This document shows positions 59,135 through 64,000 of a stretch of 64,000 bases of DNA, piece by piece. Each line of letters begins with the position of its first letter. Position 1 is the stretch's first letter. The notes below the pieces were generated by a model that saw only the letters and a list, made by a program, of their open reading frames with translations, was not told the DNA's origin and searched no databases. A program made the position numbers and the translations under genes. Source of the DNA: Roseibium sp. (GTDB lineage: Bacteria; Pseudomonadota; Alphaproteobacteria; Rhizobiales; Stappiaceae); the NCBI GenBank assembly GCA_017643215.1, contig JAEPNV010000004.1, positions 62,001 to 126,000 on the forward strand, given 5' to 3'.

Positions 59135-59575
59135 TCAGCGGCGGCTTAGGAGCCTGCATGCCAACTCCTTCGGCCCCCATCGAAAAGAGAATGTCTCCGA
59201 AACCTCAAACCAACTCGCATCGCTACCTGCGCCGTGGTTTGCACCCATGCAGGAACACTGGCACTCGTGGCCAATTGCGTTCTGACAAGCCGGAGAGCAT
59301 TTCTCCTGCTCTCGAAAAGGTTGAAAAATATAGACGCCGCAGTATCGCACCAGCGCACGTTCCACCAAATCATCAAACCAAGCTTTTGGCAGTTCCCAGT
59401 ATCGACCATTGGAAATCCAGACTGGATGGGTTCGGCGATGGTTCCGAAGCCAGTCGCGATTGTCATCGTCGAATGGAAGGCGGACCCGGAGTTTTTCGCC
59501 TTTACCCGCGCGCCTCAGAATTACAGGGATACGGCTCTGATTCCAAATAAGCTTGTATCGCTCCGGTTGATCCAT
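59135..59575 (-). CDS. Cys-rich protein of unknown function
   Basis: The 146-residue protein starts MDQPERYKLIWNQSRIPVIL, has a Trp-rich middle (HPVWISNGRYWELPKAW) and a cluster of five Cys and nearby His in KCSPACQNAIGHECQCSCMG, which looks like a metal site. It lies 38 bp after the ART-like gene on the same strand. It is not recognised; a nucleic-acid or protein partner in the island 2 operon is likely. Confidence 0.6.
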   Translation of the reverse strand: MDQPERYKLIWNQSRIPVILRRAGKGEKLRVRLPFDDDNRDWLRNHRRTHPVWISNGRYWELPKAWFDDLVERALVRYCGVYIFQPFREQEKCSPACQNAIGHECQCSCMGANHGAGSDASWFEVSETFSFRWGPKELACRLLSRR

Positions 59576-59613
59576 CGGCTTGTGACCTCAAGAATTCCCT
59601 TCGTCAGATTACT

Positions 59614-60285
59614 TCATTCGAGGACGCTCAAGACCTCAGTGCCGCGCTTCACTACCACGCGCCTCACATGGTCGCCGATGTCTTGGACCGAGTGATCAAC
59701 GGCCAACTCGACAACGCGCTCCTGACGACGTCGCCGTTCCCGCCAGTGCTCATACGGATAATCTGGAATACGCGCGAAGATGGTCTCGTCCCTGGGATGC
59801 GGCATCGGCTTGGTACAACCGCTATTGATCGGGCAGAGCCAAATCGCATCTCGATGCGCTTCAATGAGCGATCTCGTATCCACTTCAAGAACATCGTGTT
59901 CCTGGTTCCGATAGGCTCTTGCATTCGTCAGCTTGTGGAGACGTTCCTCCGAAAGCCAGAAGAAGGCTTTGGCGTTGAGGAGCTCATACCAATCCGCCGG
60001 AGAAAGGCGATCAGGCAAAGCCCTTCTCAGCCCTTCATCGCTCATCGGGATTTGGTCGCGTACAACGGCGCGAGGCAGGCCGTTGCCTGTGACTTCGACG
60101 CTCTCCGGGCGGTGTTGGCTTTCGATTTCGGTGCGCTTTGGCGGATGAACGGCGTAGTGGTCCAAGAGCGCGCTGGTGCTCAGAAGGCCATATCGCTTGA
60201 TCGATTTCCAAGAGCCGCGCTCCGCCATATGGTACAGCGTGGGACAGTCAGCGATCAGTTCTTCAAGTTCCGCTTCGGTCACCAT
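59614..60285 (-). CDS. DUF7002-type protein, possibly ADP-ribosyltransferase-like
   Basis: The 223-residue protein has the pattern TLYHMAERGSWKSIKRYGLL at its start, DWYELLNAKAFFWLSEERL in the middle and LEVDTRSLIEAHRDAIWLCP near the end, with WLCPINSGCT and ELAVDHSVQDIGDHV closing. The YH...GLL beginning with a later FFW resembles the small ART-like fold of DarT and RNA 2'-phosphotransferase relatives, but I cannot name the catalytic Glu with certainty. It overlaps the kinase-synthetase gene by 7 bp and lies two genes from a macro-domain protein, the usual reader or eraser of ADP-ribose, which supports the idea. Confidence 0.65.
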   Translation of the reverse strand: MVTEAELEELIADCPTLYHMAERGSWKSIKRYGLLSTSALLDHYAVHPPKRTEIESQHRPESVEVTGNGLPRAVVRDQIPMSDEGLRRALPDRLSPADWYELLNAKAFFWLSEERLHKLTNARAYRNQEHDVLEVDTRSLIEAHRDAIWLCPINSGCTKPMPHPRDETIFARIPDYPYEHWRERRRRQERVVELAVDHSVQDIGDHVRRVVVKRGTEVLSVLE

Positions 60286-61910
60286 GCTCTCCGGTCAATG
60301 ACGTTGCGCCAATTGAAGTCCGTCGACAGCAGCGAGACGGGTCGACCTGAAATCCTCTCGATCTCCTCAACAAAGCTGATCGTTTCCTGTGAAAGCTGCT
60401 CAAAACGAAAGGCCTTTCGATTGTTCACGTCGAAATAGTCGACAAATGTCAGAGCAATGTCCGTTGGACCATTGAGCTGGACCGAGTCACGAAACCGGAG
60501 CCAGTCGAACTCCGCGATCCGCCGCGGTCTGTCCGTGGTCGTCGTCCGCTCGGTCTTTTCAAGTTCCTCCAGCGGGATACCGCTGCGCCGGTGGATCTCG
60601 GCCATGTCGACCTCATGCGCCATCGGGCCTGATGGCCCACCCACCCTGATCGGATAGGTGCGGCAGACCATGATGACCTTCCGCACATTCGAAGGCGCTA
60701 TACCGGCGTCAGCCAGACAACCCGACACAGTCGTATCCCTAGTCGTCACGTGCGGATAGTCACCGTGATGAAGGCTCAGGCCGGTGCCCTGCGTGCCCTC
60801 AAGCAAGATCCGCTGACCGGCCACCATCGCGTCTGCCAAGACCTGACGTGCGCTTCCCAGGTAAGGCTGGAGGATCTCGCAGTCGCGGGCGAGGAAAGCT
60901 TCCTTCTTGTCTTTGTAATCTGACCGACCCGTCATTTTCCGCGCTGAAGCAAGTCCCACGCCCTGGGCTGTCGAGCTGATGCTGCCGAACCGCTTTACCT
61001 CCTCTTCGCGGTCCGCGTCGGTGATGATCATTGCGCGCCGATCGATGGTGAGCCTCTCGGCATCGATCTTGTGCTCCGCGATCTCTTCAAGCAGCTTCTT
61101 CGGATAGATCACAGCGCCCGGACCGAGGAGCAATTTCGCATTCGGAGCCCGCTGCGTGCCGGAAGGTAGGTGATAGTATTTCTCTGGCTTCGGCTCCGCA
61201 TAAACCTGGTGGCCGGCATTTGGTCCGCCCACACGCACCAAGAGATCATATTCAGGCGCGATGTGGCCGACGATGTTACCCTTACCCTCGCTTCCGAACT
61301 GACCTCCGATCAGGACATCGACCAGGGCATCGTTCGACCGCGGATAAAGATTAAGGAGCGCCGTAGCCCGGACGAGAACGGCTTCTTCGCTACAGCGGTC
61401 CGTCGAAACGACTATGTCCGCGACCGCCGCGAGTTTCTCGATGTCACGCTCAGTCCGGTTTCGCTTCAGTTCGTCATAGGCGACCGCTTCGTCGTCCTCT
61501 CTGCTGCGTGAGTCGTAGCGACTGCGCAGTTCCTCTTCCGTTGCGGTTAGATGGATGTGGTGAACTTCGGCACCGTATGCCCGTCGGATCGCCTCGATCT
61601 GTCCCAAGATGCGGACCGAGTCGACGACGTAAAGGCCCATTGGGGTCTGTCCCGTTGCGTAGACGTCGATCGCACGCTGAAGAGCTTCGCCAACCCAAGC
61701 GCCGCCATCCTTATTGTCGAGCCTCTGTCCCGCCAGTTGCAGAGCTTTGCGTTCCGGCTTGGTCTTGGGAGCCTTTTTGAGAATAAGTTCGCGTGTCTTG
61801 ATGATCTTCGCGCCATGCTTCTCCTTTAGCAGTCGCACCAAAGCGGACTTGCCGGAACAGATTGGACCGGAAAGCAGTACGATCCGAAGTTTTGCGTTCC
61901 CCACTGCCAA
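60279..61910 (-). CDS. P-loop kinase fused to a PurA/PurZ-like succinyl-nucleotide synthetase
   Basis: The 543-residue protein has two parts. Residues 1-190 form a P-loop nucleotide kinase-like domain (Walker A GPICSGKS, 15-22). Residues 195-543 are a short, archaeal/phage-length adenylosuccinate synthetase: GGQFGSEGKGNIVGHI, GGPNAGHQVY with the conserved His234, EGTQGTGLSLHHGDYPHVT and VGGPSGPMAHEV. The catalytic Asp of PurA (GDEGKG) is replaced by Ser207 (GSEGKG), and the aspartate loop TTGRRRR reads TTTDRPRR. A Ser at this place is what I recall for phage PurZ, which acts on dGMP. The start is TTG (GTG two codons later is possible), directly abutting the previous stop. It likely makes an unusual nucleotide. 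Confidence 0.8.
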   Translation of the reverse strand: MAVGNAKLRIVLLSGPICSGKSALVRLLKEKHGAKIIKTRELILKKAPKTKPERKALQLAGQRLDNKDGGAWVGEALQRAIDVYATGQTPMGLYVVDSVRILGQIEAIRRAYGAEVHHIHLTATEEELRSRYDSRSREDDEAVAYDELKRNRTERDIEKLAAVADIVVSTDRCSEEAVLVRATALLNLYPRSNDALVDVLIGGQFGSEGKGNIVGHIAPEYDLLVRVGGPNAGHQVYAEPKPEKYYHLPSGTQRAPNAKLLLGPGAVIYPKKLLEEIAEHKIDAERLTIDRRAMIITDADREEEVKRFGSISSTAQGVGLASARKMTGRSDYKDKKEAFLARDCEILQPYLGSARQVLADAMVAGQRILLEGTQGTGLSLHHGDYPHVTTRDTTVSGCLADAGIAPSNVRKVIMVCRTYPIRVGGPSGPMAHEVDMAEIHRRSGIPLEELEKTERTTTTDRPRRIAEFDWLRFRDSVQLNGPTDIALTFVDYFDVNNRKAFRFEQLSQETISFVEEIERISGRPVSLLSTDFNWRNVIDRRAW

Positions 61911-63245
61911 TTAAAGCAACTCGAGTTGCACCCGCTTCGGCGGAACATCGTAGACAGTCACAAACAAACCGGCACGCACCATCACATCATCGAGCATTTC
62001 TTCTATTGTTGACCAGTCTCCTCCTGCAGAACCCGTGCCGATCTTCGGCATATGAATGCTTGCGCCAATGGATGCGGCATGGTCGGCGACTTGTTCAAGA
62101 CAAGTTTGCAATGCTGCGTATCGAATTCGGGGAAAAAGTGATGGACCGAAGCCTTCCTGCCCGACCAGACTTGCAATAGTTACATCCTCGCTCGCTTTCG
62201 AGAAAATTACGCGCCCCAAGCGATCCCGTTGTGGGATCTTCATGACTTGCTCGGAGTAGGCCTCTTCCGCGTCCGGGAAACGCTTCGCAATTTTGCGCGC
62301 GACTCCGCCGCCCCATTTCACCGCCTTGTCGTTGACCAGCTGACAGATGATCTTCATGCCGCCGTTATGAGGTTCCAGAACATTTCCGTGGAGCAGGCGT
62401 ATCGGATGATGATTCTCTTGGGCTTGGTCAAATCTGATCAGTCCTGCCACTCTCGGATAAACGCTTCCGGGATAGGCTGTCAGCCCGACGCATTCGATCT
62501 GCGTTGGCGTACCGAGTACCCAGCTCTCAACCGAGCGATCCGTGTGCCCTATGGCGGTGCAGCGATGCACGATGCTCTCATCGGGAATCGCCATCCCCGA
62601 CACACGAATCTTCGGTGCGGTTGGTGAGCTGACGAAATAGTCAATCTTGTAATGCCGCCTACCGTCCTCCGAGACTATTGGCGATGAAACGAAGATACCG
62701 ATAGCCTGCTTGGATATCTTGGCTAGGCGGATGAGGAAGGCTTCGGCCGATACGTCGTACTCGCGGCGTTGACGCATCAATTCTTCGATTGGGGGAATGT
62801 CCGTTGCAGCCGATAGGCTTCCAATCGGAAGTACAAACTCCGAAGCAGCCAGATTGCACAGCATTTCCAACTGCCAGTCATCCGCTGTCTCGTCGCCGCC
62901 GCGATTGCGAATCTGCTCCGACCAGTCTGGAAAGAGGAGGTGCGCGATTTCATGAGCGATCGAGAACCGCACCCGCTCTCTTGGTTGCTGAGGGTTGAAC
63001 TCGATCTTTGGCCCGCTTTCCGTTGCCACCAGTCGCGCGTCAGCAACGCTAGAATTAGCTTCGATCTGCACGTCTAGCATTTCTGCGATTCGTAGGGGAT
63101 TGAAGGGAGGACCTTCCCAACCCTGCTCGCGCGCCTTCAACACAAGAGCTCGCGCAGCTTTTTCCATCGCCGTCAACGGGTCTGCGTTCTTGGCGAATGC
63201 CTTGACCGAGGTGTTGGTCCAGTTGATTGAAGGAGTATTCGACAT
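61911..63245 (-). CDS. IrrE/ImmA-type metallopeptidase fused to a macro domain
   Basis: The 444-residue protein begins with an ImmA/IrrE-type domain. The zinc-binding HEIAH stands at residues 98-102 (FSIAHEIAHLLFPD), with the downstream Glu region EMLCNLAASEFVLP. From about residue 285 a macro domain follows: LLHGNVLEPHNGGMKIICQL, VKWGGGVARKIAKRFP and HMPKIGTGSAGGDW, a layout close to the ADP-ribose hydrolase type seen in DarG/TARG1. The gene stops directly before the kinase-synthetase start. IrrE-type peptidases cut regulators or toxins, and macro domains read or remove ADP-ribose, so this could be the sensor or antitoxin of the operon. Confidence 0.85.
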   Translation of the reverse strand: MSNTPSINWTNTSVKAFAKNADPLTAMEKAARALVLKAREQGWEGPPFNPLRIAEMLDVQIEANSSVADARLVATESGPKIEFNPQQPRERVRFSIAHEIAHLLFPDWSEQIRNRGGDETADDWQLEMLCNLAASEFVLPIGSLSAATDIPPIEELMRQRREYDVSAEAFLIRLAKISKQAIGIFVSSPIVSEDGRRHYKIDYFVSSPTAPKIRVSGMAIPDESIVHRCTAIGHTDRSVESWVLGTPTQIECVGLTAYPGSVYPRVAGLIRFDQAQENHHPIRLLHGNVLEPHNGGMKIICQLVNDKAVKWGGGVARKIAKRFPDAEEAYSEQVMKIPQRDRLGRVIFSKASEDVTIASLVGQEGFGPSLFPRIRYAALQTCLEQVADHAASIGASIHMPKIGTGSAGGDWSTIEEMLDDVMVRAGLFVTVYDVPPKRVQLELL

Positions 63246-63371
63246 CTCTTCTGTTACTAAGGGCGAGGGTTATTAGGAACGCTGCATGGTCTCAGCCCCG
63301 TAAGTTCAAGCGACAAGCAGTGCCGCTCGGCGACCAGCAGACGGAAATCAACCTTAGCCAAGCCGACGCTT

Positions 63372-63941
63372 CTACAAGACATCCGCATATTCCTGGAGTG
63401 CGGAGGAGAATTTCGTCATGCCCATCCTTTCATAAGCTTCGACGTGCTCGTCAGCGGTTCGCGGTTGCCGTCGTAGTGCTGCTCTATGGTCTCGAACGGC
63501 TCCGAGGACCGCACCCGGATAGAGATCGAAAAGGCCGAGGGCGAAATCATCCGGGTGCTGAGCTTCAATCTCGTAGGGATCGAGCCCCTCTTGCGGGAAG
63601 TCCTTCAAGTTCTGCGTGACTATGACATCGGCTCGCCCCCTGATGGCTGCCGCTAGAACGTGTCGGTCGTCCGGATCTGGAAGACTTAAGCCATCTATCA
63701 GCGGCTCGAAGCCCACGACTAGCGCGTCAGGGAAATGCCGATCCATTGTCTCCCTGGTTCGCTGGAGCTGATCGAAGTTGAGGTCGGACCTGTCATTCAG
63801 CACGTTCCGCATCCATTCTTCATGGACCATGGCGCTCCAACGCGCGCGGTAGAGATTTCGGTCGGCGAGCCGCAGAAGCGTGTCTCGAAGGCCGGCCGGA
63901 TAGATGACGTTGGCGTCCAAAAACGCAGTAAACCGATCCAT
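63372..63941 (-). CDS. PIN-domain toxin-like ribonuclease
   Basis: The 189-residue protein starts MDRFTAFLDANVIYPAGLRD, with the first acidic residue of the PIN site, and has further acidic positions in PDPDDRHVLAAAI and a VTQNLKDFP segment. This is the VapC-like arrangement of PIN domains used by toxin-antitoxin modules. The end of a likely antitoxin gene lies 3 bp upstream on the same strand. It stands 126 bp before the IrrE-macro gene. Confidence 0.85.
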   Translation of the reverse strand: MDRFTAFLDANVIYPAGLRDTLLRLADRNLYRARWSAMVHEEWMRNVLNDRSDLNFDQLQRTRETMDRHFPDALVVGFEPLIDGLSLPDPDDRHVLAAAIRGRADVIVTQNLKDFPQEGLDPYEIEAQHPDDFALGLFDLYPGAVLGAVRDHRAALRRQPRTADEHVEAYERMGMTKFSSALQEYADVL

Positions 63942-63944
63942 GCG

Positions 63945-64000
63945 CTATTGAAGGCCAAGCTCTTCATCGAGCTCGGTCAGTTCATCGAGCGCCTCACGGC
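63945..64000 (-). CDS. C-terminal end of a probable antitoxin gene (partial)
   Basis: Only the last 18 codons are in the window; they end ALDELTELDEELGLQ. The acidic ending, the strand and the 3-bp distance to the PIN-toxin start point to an antitoxin (often an HTH or excisionase-type protein) of the same module. Confidence 0.5.
   Translation of the reverse strand, partial: REALDELTELDEELGLQ

Overview
The window looks like a chromosome segment of a marine or salt-adapted alphaproteobacterium, probably Hyphomicrobiales or Rhodobacterales. The clues are the high-GC coding style, two separate C3-sulfonate desulfonation modules, a betaine-type ABC transporter, TTT (tripartite tricarboxylate) and CUT1 transporters, and REP-like palindromes of a rhizobial type. 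The taxonomic call is an inference from gene content only.

Left half (1-32.8 kb), ordinary catabolic genome. A minus-strand operon encodes a cuyA-like cysteate sulfo-lyase, a DegT/DnrJ-type aminotransferase, an Asp/Glu-type racemase and a ProX/ProV-like ABC transporter, with a divergent LysR regulator. After a DUF4214-methyltransferase and a large unknown protein comes a complete sulfolactate operon: GntR regulator (divergent), suyA, suyB, slcC, comC, a TctC-type binding protein, a fused TctA-TctB permease and a PSE/YeiH-type exporter. The two dehydrogenases can interconvert (S)- and (R)-sulfolactate via sulfopyruvate, SuyAB splits the (R) form into pyruvate and sulfite, and the PSE protein is a candidate sulfite exporter. 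Next is a divergent sugar or polyol regulon. One arm is a SAF-domain oxidoreductase, an acetoin/2-oxoacid dehydrogenase-like E1alpha-E1beta-E2 set and a SorC regulator. The other arm is a CUT1 ABC importer and a PfkB kinase. Two unknown proteins, a stand-alone IspD and an MFS exporter follow.

Middle (32.9-42.2 kb), mobile-element scrapyard. A decayed IS630 element, a lower-GC cassette that looks like a RiPP locus (GRDP-like protein with a Cys-rich tail, glycosyltransferase, ABC exporter, GntR-like regulator), a serine-recombinase remnant, and two broken copies of one IS481-like element that share an inserted double hairpin.

Right part (42.2-64 kb), two tandem genomic islands. Each begins with a 46-bp 3' piece of a tRNA-Arg(CCG)-like sequence, an 11-bp-period repeat and a tyrosine integrase. 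Island 1 holds a type I restriction-modification operon with an unusual extended HsdS, an unknown coiled-coil gene and HsdR. The HsdS has an in-frame amber codon and HsdR lacks helicase motif VI, so restriction is probably off. Island 2 continues past the window. It carries a minus-strand defence-like operon: PIN toxin, IrrE-peptidase/macro-domain fusion, a P-loop kinase fused to a PurA/PurZ-like synthetase whose catalytic Asp is Ser, an ADP-ribosyltransferase-like DUF7002 protein, a Cys-rich protein, a MerR-HTH/SF2 helicase fusion and a small zinc-ribbon-like protein. This last operon is the best candidate for an undescribed system.
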